Assembly (NCBI GenBank): GCA_004431415.1
Contig: QPMI01000435.1
Location: 265,196 to 329,195, forward strand
Direction: 5' to 3'
Source: Cyanophora paradoxa
Taxonomy: Eukaryota; Glaucocystophyceae; Cyanophorales; Cyanophoraceae
Length of the DNA: 64,000 bases
Shown here: piece after piece, positions 23,453 through 32,611 of the stretch
How positions within the stretch are numbered: the stretch's first letter is position 1
How the letters are laid out: the number at the start of each line of letters is the position of its first letter
The notes under the pieces: model-generated
Database searches by the model: none
Seen by the model: the letters and a program-made list of their open reading frames with translations, nothing else
What the model was told of the DNA's origin: nothing
Translations under genes and position numbers: made by a program

Positions 23453-23902
23453 TCATCGGAATTGGCTCAACTTCGAATTGGGCTTTTTGACGTGATAATC
23501 ATAGTTTGTGACATACGCCGTCACAGCCGAGCGCAAGCGCGAGAGGTCGCGCAAATTTACGTCGTCCCATTGCGAGTCCCTTGCCTTCGCGTACCACTCG
23601 AGGATTTGCATGCGAATGTGGTCCGGGAGGGTCGAGAGTATGCTGAGCTTGGAGCCCAGGGCGAACCAGATGCGCTTGAACTCGTCGATAATCCTGCCCT
23701 CGTCGTGGCTCCGAACGTAAAGGGCCCCGCCAGAGTTGTAATGCGTGTCTAGCCACCCTGCCCGGGCCAGCTCTAGCACCGGCCAGGGTTGGCGCTGTCG
23801 ATTCGGTCGCGAGGCCTGCTCTACCACCCAGCGTCTAAGGTCCTTGACCTGATCTATGAACTGTGCGATCACGTCCCTGGGCGCTTCCTCTGCATCCGAC
23901 AT
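23453..23902 (-). CDS. Paralogous viral protein A, copy 1
   Basis: Intact 149-residue frame from ATG 23902 (MSDAEEAPRD). An in-frame extension to 23914 has no ATG, so I chose the internal ATG. It is mostly helical, with the conserved pattern FKRIWFALGSK, LPDHIRMQILEWYAK and LSRLRSAVTAYV. It is divergent with the YqaJ nuclease gene; only 50 nt separate the two starts, so they probably share a bidirectional promoter. Its paralog is at 22606-23171. No known function. Confidence 0.7.
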   Translation of the reverse strand: MSDAEEAPRDVIAQFIDQVKDLRRWVVEQASRPNRQRQPWPVLELARAGWLDTHYNSGGALYVRSHDEGRIIDEFKRIWFALGSKLSILSTLPDHIRMQILEWYAKARDSQWDDVNLRDLSRLRSAVTAYVTNYDYHVKKPNSKLSQFR

Positions 23903-23952
23903 TTGCAATTGCACACATCAAGAAATTCTAAACGCTACTGCGAGGCTACGCT

Positions 23953-24608
23953 ATGCATACCGATACAAATTGCGAGACTTTGCAACAGGGGAGCGCAGCG
24001 TGGCACGCGGCGCGCCGTGAAAAACTAACTGCATCTAATTTTGCGGCTGCGTGCGGCATAAACCCCTGGAAATCCAGGGCCCGCCTGTGGGCGGAGCTAA
24101 GCGGGATAGCGGAGGAAAACAACTTTGACAACCCTGCCCTAACCTATGGGCATGACTATGAGCCCTCGCGGTCTCTCTCTACAAAACGTCGAACAACAAC
24201 GTGGACGTGCAACATACTGGATTGCACGAACATAAGGAACTGCCCTTCCTGGCGGGCAGCCCGGACGGGCTGATTGGAAGCGATCGTATACTTGAAATAA
24301 AATGCCCCTACAAACAAGAACTCTACGAAAAGGTCCCAACTTATTACATGCCCCAGCTCCAGGGCCTGCTGGACATAACGGGCCGCGAGTGGGCCGAACT
24401 TTTTTGCTTCACTCCTCTGCGCGTGCAAACGTGGTACGTCAGACGGGACGAGAGGTACATCGAGCTCATGCGGCGGTGCTTACATCTATTTTGGATGCAC
24501 GTGAAGGCTGGAACTCCGCCCGAGCCCTACAGCGATCGAATGAAGTCAGAGAACCTCAGCGAGGAGCAGGCGGCGCTGCGCGAGTTTAAGTCGTACGCCC
24601 TCCTCTAG
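23953..24608 (+). CDS. YqaJ-type viral exonuclease/recombinase (one frameshift)
   Basis: ATG at 23953. The first part has QGSAAWHAARREKLTAS, the QGS..W...R...+TAS opening of YqaJ nucleases, then GHDYEP with the first catalytic acid. The frame changes near 24165-24180. The second part carries PFLAGSPDGLI (catalytic Asp) and LEIKCPYK (the ExK motif). PQLQGLLDITG supplies the helix that follows. The length, about 218 codons, is normal for the family. These PD-(D/E)xK enzymes are 5'-3' exonucleases acting in recombination and end processing, and one is annotated in Yaravirus (from memory). The stop codon touches the first hairpin at 24608. Confidence 0.88.
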
Positions 24609-24659
24609 TGTCCCGACCCTCTCAGATATTAATTTAAAGATCTGGGAGGGTCGGGACAC
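24608..24659. repeat. Hairpin palindrome 1 of 7
   Basis: 52-nt inverted repeat. The left arm GTGTCCCGACCCTCTCAGAT pairs with the right arm at 19 of 20 positions around an AT-rich loop containing TTAATTTAAA. It overlaps the last base of the nuclease stop codon. Confidence 0.92.
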
Positions 24660-24696
24660 GTCTCTTGGTCAGACTACTTATGTACGCCCTCCTCTA

Positions 24697-24748
24697 GTGT
24701 CTCGACCCTCTCAGATATTAATTTAAAGATCTGGGAGGGTCGGGACAC
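24697..24748. repeat. Hairpin palindrome 2 of 7
   Basis: Near-identical copy 89 bp after the first. The sequence between the copies (CGTCTCTTGGTCAGACTACT) is conserved too, so this is an 89-bp tandem repeat with a hairpin in each unit. Confidence 0.92.
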
Positions 24749-24785
24749 GTCTCTTGGTCAGACTACTTATGTACGCCCTCCTCTA

Positions 24786-24837
24786 GTGTCTCGACCCTCT
24801 CAGATATTAATTTAAAGATCTGGGAGGGTCGGGACAC
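24786..24837. repeat. Hairpin palindrome 3 of 7
   Basis: Third 89-bp-spaced copy, same stem and loop as copy 2. Confidence 0.92.
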
Positions 24838-24878
24838 GTCTCTTGGTCAGACTACTTATGTACGCCCTCCCTCCTCTA

Positions 24879-24930
24879 GTGTCCGGACCTTTCCAATAAT
24901 CTATAAAGAAAGTAGGGAGGGTCCGGACAC
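24879..24930. repeat. Hairpin palindrome 4 of 7 (divergent loop)
   Basis: The outer stem is changed to GTGTCCGGACC and the matching arm is changed with it (GGTCCGGACAC), so pairing is kept while sequence changes. The inner stem and loop differ from the other copies. Such covariation points to selection on the hairpin itself. Confidence 0.85.
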
Positions 24931-25225
24931 GTCTCTTGGTCGGACTCACCGTAGCTTGGTGTAGCTCAGGCCCAGGCGGGGAAGGCGAGTCTGCAATGAA
25001 TCAGACCCCACAGGATTTGGTTGAGCTGCTCTTTGCAGGGGGGCAGGAAGGCGGCCGCAGAGGGCTAGGGAGACTAGATCTAATTAGTAATCCCACACCG
25101 CGCATGTGCAAGCGACAGAGAACGAAGTGAGTAAATGCAGATCGATGATACGGCAATCATGAGTTGTTCAGAAAAGGTCGGGACACATAGAGAGTGCATG
25201 CCCTCACTCTCGTCCGCCCTCGCAA

Positions 25226-25275
25226 TGTCCCGACCCTCCCAGATCTTTAAATTAATATCTCAAAAGGTCGAGACA
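25226..25275. repeat. Hairpin palindrome 5 of 7 (inverted)
   Basis: TGTCCCGACCCTCCCAGATC opens a copy in the opposite orientation to copies 1-4. A lone half-site (AAAAGGTCGGGACACA) lies near 25173. Copy 5 sits about 100 bp beyond the 3' end of the helicase gene. Confidence 0.88.
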
Positions 25276-25376
25276 TTCATTGATCATATGCATGACGTCA
25301 CTTGAATTCGCACGTTCGTATTTACACACTGGCACGCGCATCCCGTTCGCGAAGTCCACACTGTGACATCCGACAA

Positions 25377-27707
25377 TCACACGCGCCTGTGAATGAGAGC
25401 ATAGCAGTCGGAGAAAACGTTGTAAACCTCTGGGAAGCTTGGCGCCATGCCTGCCCTTGCCTGCTTAGCCTGGCGCTCTACTGCGTCGTCGAGCATGTCT
25501 TCCTCCCACGTGATGTAGCGTCGCTTTCGGCTGCCCATTTGCCCTCCGTCCGCGTCGGAGAAAGCGCGTCTCACTCCGAGGTACTTCTCCAGCAGGTACT
25601 TGATGACTTGCCAAGACTGCTGCGAGAGCCGCTTCTTCTCACCGTCCGCTGCATCGAAGCGGGGCGCGCGCTCGTCCAGACTCTGCAGAGCCGCGTACGC
25701 CTCCCGACCCTCCGGCGACGCCAGGGCCGCGTAGGCTTCGTCCGACCACAGAGCACGCCCCGCGAGCTTTCCATACCCCCGCCAGCCGAAGAGTTTCTTG
25801 AACAGCGCGACGACCTTCGATACCTTGAGGCGCTCAGCAGTAGGCACGATCTCGGCAACGTCCGCGCCATGCTTCAGCACCAGCGTGACCACGGCAGTGA
25901 GCGGGATGGAGTAGAACGAATCCCACATCCAGGCGACGTCTCCTTCGGTCAGCTCGCTCGGATCCTTGGCCAGGAACGCGGCGATCGACGTGCGAGCAAG
26001 CGAAGCAACCTTCTCGATGTCCAGCTTAGCGAGAGACTCGCGGGACTGCCTCCAGGCCAGCACCGTGCTCCACAGATCGACGGGCTCCAGCGCGCCCGCC
26101 TCCAGCACGCTCCTGATCTCGCGCAGCCGCTGCTCCTTCTCCTGCTTCGGTCCGCTCGGGTTTTGATCCTCCGTGACTTGCACGTTCATCAGCGCGCAGG
26201 TCGACATCAGCCGCAGGCGCGCTGCCACTGCGAGGCGCCGAGTGGGCATGCCGGCGCGGCGGCTCCCGCGGTGGCTAGCCTTCAGGTCCAGGTAGCGCTG
26301 CATGTCGTCCGAGCTCTCGTCGTCGTCGCTCTCACGCCAGTGCGCAGCCGCCGCGCCGACCGCAACCGAGGGCGTCCGGTTCTTGCGCACGGCGACGAGC
26401 AGGTGCTCTCCGTCGGGCGTGCTGCGTTTGCGCAGCCTTCTGACTCGAAACAGCAGCTGCACGATGTCGTCCGCCTCCAGCTGCGCGGGCTCCGCCTGGA
26501 ACACGCCGTAGACCTTGTCAAAGTGCGCGTCCGAAAAGTCCACGCCTGCCCCGAGCGCGGAAGTTGCGATGAGCACGTCGCAGGCCTTGTACGCGCCCTC
26601 CTCAGACACATCGATCGACACGATGCGCACTGGGCCCTCGTTCGTGAAGCGCACGCTCTTCTCCTTGGCCTGCCCAACGATGAGCCCGATCGTGAACGGT
26701 GCGCCGCTGCCGTCCTCGGGCCCTGCCTCGAGCTGAGTCACGTACTGAGCGCCGCCCAGGCTGAGCTGCTCCAGCGCCTGCTTCGCAATCTTCTCCTGCA
26801 GCTCGATCGCCTTGGCCGGCGTCTCCGCGATGATCATGGCCCGCGAGCGCCCAGGTCGGCACTGCACCATGATGTCCGCCTCGACGTGCGCCGGGCTGTC
26901 TGACACGCGCATCTTCCAGTCGCAGGTGCGATGCGAGTTGTACAGGAGCCCCAGGCGCGCCCCGACCTCCTGCGCCGACTCTGCCAGGTACGCGAGATCG
27001 ACCGACCGAACGAAGCCGTCCATCGCCACGATGCGCGATGCCTTCATCACGCCGCGCCATAGGCCCACGCAGCGCGCGTTTCGAGGCACTGACCGCATAC
27101 CTAGGTGCAGGCCGGTGGGCTCGAGGGTGCCGCTCGAGGTGAGGTGCTTCGTGAGGGAGGAGAGCTCGTCCAGCACGACCAGTAGCGGCGCCGTCGACCA
27201 GCCCTCCCAGTCCTCGAGCACCTTGTGCAGCGAGTCCCATGTGATGACGACGCACCTGCACTCCTCATGGCGGAAGCCCCACTTGCCATGCGATCCCTTT
27301 GAGCTCTCCGGTGGCTTCTTGATGTCCATGTAAAGCACGGCGTCCTTTGACAACTCCGCAGCATCAATGCGACGCTTGAGGTCGCGGGAGAAGGCCCGGC
27401 GGCAAGTCACGAGGATCACTCGCCAGCCGCCTGCGAGGGCCGGGTCCAGGTACGCATCGATCAGCGCCTGCGTCTTCCCCGTGTTGAGTCCCGAGCAGAT
27501 GACGTCGACCTGCGGCTGAGCGGATCTCGGGTTCTGCTCCAGCGCCCCGAATGCGGAGGTAAGGATCTTGCACGAGAGGTGGCGTTCATCCACTGCATTG
27601 ACGCAAGCCTCCAGGCCCGTCGACTCGAGCGCGATCAGGAGGGAGGGGAGGGCAATGTCGAAGGCGACAGGCTGCGAGGGATCGGTCACATAGCGGGTCT
27701 GTGCCAC
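25377..27707 (-). CDS. UL9/origin-binding-protein-like SF2 helicase
   Basis: Open frame of 776 codons. Walker A is SGLNTGKT at about residues 72-79 and the Walker B/DExx box is VVLDELSS at about 178-184. The later helicase motifs are IATSALGAGVDF, with the HFDKVYGVF continuation seen in origin-binding helicases, and QLLFRVRRLR as motif VI (about residue 425). The pattern fits the herpesvirus UL9/OBP-type superfamily 2 helicases. It would open DNA at the origin or drive replication together with the HUH proteins. There is no ATG before residue about 127. The frame opens after a TGA near 27751 and overlaps the end of the upstream gene by 22 nt, so the two may be one polypeptide split by a frameshift. 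Confidence 0.82.
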   Translation of the reverse strand: MAQTRYVTDPSQPVAFDIALPSLLIALESTGLEACVNAVDERHLSCKILTSAFGALEQNPRSAQPQVDVICSGLNTGKTQALIDAYLDPALAGGWRVILVTCRRAFSRDLKRRIDAAELSKDAVLYMDIKKPPESSKGSHGKWGFRHEECRCVVITWDSLHKVLEDWEGWSTAPLLVVLDELSSLTKHLTSSGTLEPTGLHLGMRSVPRNARCVGLWRGVMKASRIVAMDGFVRSVDLAYLAESAQEVGARLGLLYNSHRTCDWKMRVSDSPAHVEADIMVQCRPGRSRAMIIAETPAKAIELQEKIAKQALEQLSLGGAQYVTQLEAGPEDGSGAPFTIGLIVGQAKEKSVRFTNEGPVRIVSIDVSEEGAYKACDVLIATSALGAGVDFSDAHFDKVYGVFQAEPAQLEADDIVQLLFRVRRLRKRSTPDGEHLLVAVRKNRTPSVAVGAAAAHWRESDDDESSDDMQRYLDLKASHRGSRRAGMPTRRLAVAARLRLMSTCALMNVQVTEDQNPSGPKQEKEQRLREIRSVLEAGALEPVDLWSTVLAWRQSRESLAKLDIEKVASLARTSIAAFLAKDPSELTEGDVAWMWDSFYSIPLTAVVTLVLKHGADVAEIVPTAERLKVSKVVALFKKLFGWRGYGKLAGRALWSDEAYAALASPEGREAYAALQSLDERAPRFDAADGEKKRLSQQSWQVIKYLLEKYLGVRRAFSDADGGQMGSRKRRYITWEEDMLDDAVERQAKQARAGMAPSFPEVYNVFSDCYALIHRRV

Positions 27708-28497
27708 GCTGCCCGACTCCCCTCCGGTCCCCTCCCCTCGAGCTCGACTTCAATACCGTGCGCCTGGATGGAGATTCGAGCCGCCGGCGCCCCCGGCTGA
27801 CTCCCGCCCAGGACGAGGGTGATGGACCCGTCGGGCTCGACTCCAAGGTGCTGAACGCGGCGGGCGTCGTGCAGGCCAAGGTCCGCGCGCAGCTCTGCCC
27901 CCGCCTTCCAGATCTCGTCCCTCACCGCCTTGTTCTTGCGCAGGCGGTCCAGGAGCCGCTCCAAGGCCGGCAGGCTTGGGCTCGAATCCAGGAGAGCGCC
28001 CGGCTCCGGGATGGGCTTAGCGCGGGGCGCCGAGCTTCTGGATGGAGTGGGGAGGAGCTCCGCTCGCGGCCCGGGCGCCGGCCCCCGCAGAACGTAGCCC
28101 CCGTGCCATCCACACCGAGCTCCAGGCCGCTCGAGCTCCCAAAGAACCATGCCATGAGATCGCAAGCCTCCGGGCTCTGTAGGACGTAGGCAGCCTTGAA
28201 TCCATTATCCAAGGGGCGAGAGAAAGTGAAGCCTCCGAACTTGGTTGCAAAGGCGCAGGCTGCCGCGGTGCTCGTCTCATCCTCGGCACCCGAGAAGTGG
28301 CTGGGGGTGATGCAGGGCGGGTGGAAGACGCAGAAAGCCGTCCCCAGGGTCGGGCTGCAGGCCTTCTGGACTTCGACGAGAGGGAATCGAACGAAAAAGC
28401 TGCACTCCTGCTCGCTCAGATCTATCTGCTGTACCCCGGGCCCGGGCATACGGGCCAGGAAGGCGTCGACGTCGAGAGACACGCGTCCGGTTGCCAT
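27686..28497 (-). CDS. Unknown protein upstream of the helicase, possibly its N-terminal part (frameshifted)
   Basis: ATG at 28497 (MATGRVSLDVDAF). The first frame is protein-like to about 28090 (VQQIDLSEQECSFFVRFP, FGGFTFSRPLDNGFKAAYV). The frame then changes and continues with LPALERLLDRLRKNKAV and ARRVQHLGVEPDGSITLVLG, ending at 27686 inside the helicase gene. Its place before the helicase would suit a primase or origin-binding domain, but I see no primase motifs. The lack of a helicase ATG favours one continuous protein of roughly 1,030 residues. Two hairpins lie about 100-230 bp upstream of its start. Confidence 0.6.
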
Positions 28498-28586
28498 GGT
28501 CGTCTCTCTATAGCTAGGCTTGGAAAATTCTAGATCTACTAGGCTAGTCGACGTCTGTTGGCTAGCTATAGTCGACGTCTGGACTG

Positions 28587-28638
28587 CTGTCTCGACCTTC
28601 TGAGATATTAATTTAAAGATCTGGGAGGGTCGGGACAG
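28587..28638. repeat. Hairpin palindrome 6 of 7
   Basis: CTGTCTCGACCTTCTGAGAT with its complementary arm, and the same TTAATTTAAAG loop as copies 1-3. It lies on the other side of the helicase module. Confidence 0.9.
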
Positions 28639-28672
28639 GCTCTGGTCCGTCTGGATCCGGACTGCTCAGCGG

Positions 28673-28724
28673 CTGTCTCGACCTTCTGAGATATTAATTT
28701 AAAGATCTGGGAGGGTCGGGACAG
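28673..28724. repeat. Hairpin palindrome 7 of 7
   Basis: Same sequence as copy 6, 86 bp further on. Together with copies 1-5 the hairpins bracket the gene pair 25377-28497. Confidence 0.9.
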
Positions 28725-28739
28725 GCTTTGGTCCGACCT

Positions 28740-29900
28740 TAAGCGCTCAACTAGACCCGGTTGACACCGTCTTGATCTCTCCTTCTTGGCGCAGCGGACG
28801 ATGTGACGCGCAGACCGTCGGCCCGGCGGACGGGGAGGCGCGCGCGTAGAACTTCGGAAGCGCTAGCCCCTTGCTTGACCGAAGCTTAGAAAGTTTTGAG
28901 CGCACGTGAATGCGACACGTGTAGAGAGAAGGCAGAGCGCGCCGGAGCTAGCTTGCGCGGCCGAGCGCTCGACCGCCTTTGCTCCTAAGCTCAGAAAGTT
29001 TTGGGCTCACGCGGTTGCTCCACGTGTTTCGACTCAAAACACAGTACCCCAACCCGAAAAAAAGCGCCCGGGCAGCGCATCTCGCAGCGCCCGGGCCCAG
29101 CGCTCCTTGCAGCACTTGCCAGAGGCACTAGCTTGCATTCCGCTCAGCCCGGAGAGCCGCCGCCTCGCTCCTTTCGATTCGGAGGTGCGCCTCACTTCGC
29201 AACCTCTTTCTCCGCACCACGGCTAGCTCCGGACCTCAGATTTTGGGCGCTGGAAAGCTCTCTCGACGCCGCACTCACGCCGCCACGCGCAGGGTCGCTC
29301 GCGCCGGCCGCGGACCTTCGAAAGCTCGATGGCGCCCGAGCCGGAGCACTCCGCCGCATCCCGCAGGTGCCAGCTCGCTCTCTTGCCGCTCTATCCCTTG
29401 CATTTAGCACCTAGAACATGCCCCGCAACCTCGCGCTCGATTCGCCCGCGTCCGCTGACATTTGGTCTCTGAGCAGGTGCCGAGATTGGCCGCCGCGCCT
29501 TCCGCAACTCGAGCCGACGTTCGCGGCGACTTGCGCACGCTTCTAGATCTCGTTCTCAAGCCCGCGCATCGATTCGGCGGCTCCGGCTCGCCTCCCCGCG
29601 CCTCCAGCCCCGCGCCCCACACCCGTTCTTGTCCTAGCTAAGCCCTCCCTTGTCCGCGGCCAGTCGCGGGCTACGCGCATCGCGGATAGCATCAGTGGAG
29701 CTACGTTTCAGCGCTGGACGCAGGCCCGCCCGCCCAATCCCTCCCACCTCCCGCTCGCAGCACGCTCACTGGGCCGCAGGCAGCTTCGCGGGGAGCCGCT
29801 GGATTCGAAGCCGCGCACCTTCCCCGCCCGTCCCGACGTCGTACGCGCTAACGTCGCCCGCGCCGCAGGTGGCCGCCAGGCCTCCTGCATCCAGGCCTTC
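28740..29900. other. Intergenic stretch with a repeated box, no clear gene
   Basis: A box of about 42 bp beginning AAGCTTAGAAAGTTTTGAGC and followed by CACGTG-type words occurs near 28882 and again near 28989. The rest is GC-rich with several CAGGTG words and short frames on both strands that show no protein signature. It may hold the promoter or a 5' exon of the gene that starts near 29.9 kb. Confidence 0.5.
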
Positions 29901-29906
29901 GAGCCG

Positions 29907-31023
29907 GTGTGGCTGCGGGAGAAGCGCCTCGGCTTCTGGCAGGAGACGGCCTCCTGTCCCCTCACCCGCTTCATCATCGCCCACTGCGCCGTCGACCCCA
30001 CCACCTTCCTCGTCGGCTCGGAGACGGAGGGCTGGATGACGAGCGTCGCGGGCATCGTCGAGTACATCGCGCGCACGGAGGGCCCGGACGCCGCCGCCGC
30101 CGTCGCCGCCGACGTCGAGAACGGCGAGCTGGACGAGACCATCGCCGCCTTCGGCCCCAGGTGCCGCCTCTTCTCCTACAGGGCCGGCGGCATCTGGCAG
30201 ACCTACATCCGCGGCATCGTCCCCAAGGCCCCCCTCTCCCTCGGCGAGAGCCAGCCGGCGCTGGAGGCGATCGCGATCCCCGTCGCCCAGTTCAAGGACC
30301 CGGCGCCCGACGTCGGGCCCTTCCTCGTCAAGCCCCACACCAAGGGCAAGGGCAAGCGCACCCGCAACTCGGCGCCGGCCTTCCTCCCGCCCCAGCCCCC
30401 GCCACGGCCCCCCAGCAGCGCCCCGGCCAGCAGCGCATCGACGAGATGCTGCCGCGCCAGGTCCGGCCCCGCGTACCCCCGCCTTCCCTCCCGTACCCCC
30501 CTCCCCCCGCCCCCCTCCTGATCCAAGGGCAGGGTACCCCGACGAACGGCGGCGCGGGCCCGAGCGGCTACGGGAGCTCGGCCTCCTCCGCGAGCGCCGA
30601 CGGCCCCAGCCCCCTCCCCGGCCCCGGCGCCATCCTCAGCGCGATCATGGGCTTCGGGGCCCAGCAGGAGGCCGAGCGGCGGGCGCTGGCGGCGCGCCAG
30701 GCGCGCGAGGCGGAGGAGCGGCGCCAGGCCCTCTGGGCCCAGCGCCTGCAGGAGGCCACCGCCTTCCGCGCCGAGCTGGAGGCGGGCTTCCGCGCGGAGC
30801 GGATGAGCGCGGCGGAGGCCGTGGAGAGCTGGCGGGCGTTCGAGGACGGACCGTGGAGCTGGCGAAGGGCCTCGGCTACAGCTACCGGCGGGCGCCGGTG
30901 CCCACCTCGTACGCAAGGCGGGCGGCGCGCGAGGCCTCGCGGGCAAAGATCGACGCGGCGGAGGAGCAGGCGGCGCGCGAGGAGGCCGAGGACAACGCGC
31001 GCTTCCGGCACCTGCACCACTGA
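29907..31023 (+). CDS. Unknown viral protein with proline-rich linker and coiled-coil tail (frameshifted)
   Basis: The coding signal is clear from about 29.8 kb (VWLREKRLGFWQETASCP) although no ATG is visible; the first in-frame candidate here is GTG at 29907. A globular N-terminal domain (WMTSVAGIVEYIART, GGIWQTYIRGIVP) is followed by a basic linker (KGKGKRTR). A proline- and glycine-rich segment comes next. The alanine/glutamate/arginine-rich helix (AERRALAARQAREAEERRQA) is in another frame. A further frame change near 30850 leads to the end RFRHLHH and TGA at 31021-31023. Family unknown. Size and repeats suggest a virion or core protein. Confidence 0.6.
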
Positions 31024-31071
31024 GGCCCGAGGCGGTATTTTTTCTCAACCCTCCCTCAATTCGGTCCCGCG

Positions 31072-31259
31072 ATGGCCTTCGAAGCTTATCCTGCCCACTA
31101 CTCGCTAGGAGCCCTCGCCGCGACCCTCACCTGGCTCCTCGGCGGCACCCCCACGGCCTCGGCGGTCATCGGCGTGGGCTTTGGCTACGCCGCCAAGAGC
31201 CTCTACGCCCCGGCTGCGCCTCGCAGGCGGCGGCCGGCATGCGCCCCGCCGGGCGCTAA
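31072..31259 (+). CDS. Small membrane protein (probable frameshift near the end)
   Basis: ATG at 31072 (MAFEAYPAHYSLG). One or two hydrophobic stretches (ALAATLTWLLGG, ASAVIGVGFGYAA) form most of the protein. A single frame change near 31220 would give a more natural end, QAAAGMRPAGR with TAA at 31257-31259, before the promoter-like TTTTCTTCATTCTCG of the next gene. TATTTTTTCTCAACCC, a late-type motif, lies 35-45 nt upstream of the ATG. Confidence 0.6.
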
Positions 31260-31353
31260 CTTTTCAAAGTTCATTCTCCCCTCCCCCTTTTCCGAGTTCC
31301 GAGTCCGTTGGCGTTCCCTTTTAAATTTTCTTCATTCTCGTTACACGTTCGAA

Positions 31354-31831
31354 GATGTCGAGCGCGGTAGAGAAGCTGCTGTGCACCGTGTTCAAATCGG
31401 ATTCGCGATGCAGCAAGATCGGCGAGGCGGCGAGGGCTAAGGGTGGGGCGGCGGCGGAGGGCCCAGGGTGAGGGCGGCGGATCCCGCGCCGCCGTCGCTG
31501 AAAACGATCAAGGGGCGGGCAAGGGCAGGAGCGTGGGGGCGCTGCCCCTCGTGGCGATCGCGCCGGGGCAGAGGGAGGCGGCGCACGCGGCGACGGCGGC
31601 GCTGGCCGCGCGGCGCCAGGCGGAGGCCTACCCGTGCCTGGGCCGGGGCTGCACCCGCCGGCCGGCCGCCCCTACGCCGTGAGCGCCTACTTCGACGAGG
31701 CCAACCGGCTGAGCTGCCAGGAGCTGTGCGACAACCGCATGCGGCGCGCCGTGGACGGGCACCTGCCGCTGCTGGTGGCGCTGGGCGGCTCGCTCCTGAT
31801 GGTCTGGTACCTGCGCGGCCTGGTCATTTAG
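31354..31831 (+). CDS. Tail-anchored small protein (frameshifted)
   Basis: ATG at 31354 (MSSAVEKLLCTVFKSDSRC). Frame changes are needed near 31450 and 31660. The middle is alanine-rich (REAAHAATAALAARRQAEA). The last part, SAYFDEANRLSCQELCD, ends in one hydrophobic segment (LPLLVALGGSLLMVWYLRG) directly before TAG 31829-31831, so the protein is probably anchored by its C-terminus. Several cysteines (CLGRGC, SCQELC) may form disulfides. Compare the neighbouring tail-anchored genes. Function unknown; a virion membrane protein is likely. Confidence 0.6.
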
Positions 31832-31867
31832 ATAGTTTTTCGAAACCCGGTTGGAAGCTAGCCAAGG

Positions 31868-32193
31868 ATGAGCTGGCTCGATGCGCTGCTCACGAAGACC
31901 TTCGGCCCAAGGGCCAGCCGCGCCTGCAGTTCGGCGAGATCAACGCGGCGATTGGCGCCACGGTGGAGACGAAGAACCGAGAGAACGTCCTGCGCGGCGA
32001 CGGAGGCGCGTGGGCCGACATTGCGGCGGGCGCCCTGGGCTCCGCGCTCACCGCACCGGGCAAGGCGGGCCGCGCGCTGACGGACGGGGCCGAGCGCTTC
32101 TGGCACTGGCTCAAGGTGGCCGTTGTCATCGCCGCAGCGGTTGTGGCGGGTCTCCTGGTGCTCGAGGCTCGCGCGCTATTTTCTAAACGCTAG
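31868..32193 (+). CDS. Tail-anchored small protein (frameshifted)
   Basis: ATG at 31868 (MSWLDALLTKTFGP). The frame changes at a C/A/G run near 31908. The rest reads RLQFGEINAAIGATVETKN, then a C-terminal hydrophobic helix (VAVVIAAAVVAGLLVLEA) and a short basic end (LFSKR). Total about 109 residues. It follows another tail-anchored gene by 37 nt. Probably a membrane protein of the virion. Confidence 0.65.
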
Positions 32194-32209
32194 GTAAACC
32201 GAGCGAACC

Positions 32210-32584
32210 ATGCGCGGCGGCTCTTCCCCCCGTGTTTCCTTCGCTGAGAACCCGGTGGCGAACGCAGTCGCCCCTACCCCCCTGGAGCCCGGAGTGAAGC
32301 TGGAGCGTGCGAACGCAGTCTCCGTCAAGAAGGCCAAGCGCACGCTGGCGCTGGAAGTCCCGGTCGCGGAGGATACGGAGAAGGTTGCATTCAACAAGCG
32401 CAAGACGTACAAGGCGATACGCGAGGGACAGCTGCTGCCCACGGACTCGGTTCCCGGGCTGCCGGGCACCACGGCCGGCGAGCTCCTAGTGCGCAACCTG
32501 CGCCTGCAGTACGTCTCCCGCCTCCGCCGCTCCAAGGCCAAGAAGGCGCGCCTGGACTCGGGCGATAGCAGCTCTAGCTCGTAG
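32210..32584 (+). CDS. Basic protein of unknown function
   Basis: Intact 124-residue frame, ATG 32210. It has VKKAKRTLALEVPV, a TYKAIREGQLLPTDSVPGLPG centre and a lysine/arginine-rich segment (RLRRSKAKKARLD) before an acidic serine tail. The basic patches look like nuclear-localisation or nucleic-acid-binding signals. No family recognised. It is the last plus-strand gene before a minus-strand cluster and ends 27 nt from the convergent neighbour. Confidence 0.65.
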   Translation: MRGGSSPRVSFAENPVANAVAPTPLEPGVKLERANAVSVKKAKRTLALEVPVAEDTEKVAFNKRKTYKAIREGQLLPTDSVPGLPGTTAGELLVRNLRLQYVSRLRRSKAKKARLDSGDSSSSS

Positions 32585-32611
32585 GGCTCTGTACTGTTGT
32601 ATTCAATGCCT

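Noticed and set aside
24608..24930. CRISPR array
   Set aside because: The 89-bp units are conserved over their whole length, so there are no variable spacers, and there are no cas genes. The context is a eukaryotic virus.
24936..25130. 64-codon plus-strand frame between hairpins 4 and 5
   Set aside because: No promoter box, no domain, low-complexity composition, and it overlaps the repeat region.
29192..29622. Two minus-strand frames of about 72 codons
   Set aside because: Arginine/serine/alanine-rich translations typical of GC-rich non-coding DNA; no promoter box or conserved pattern.
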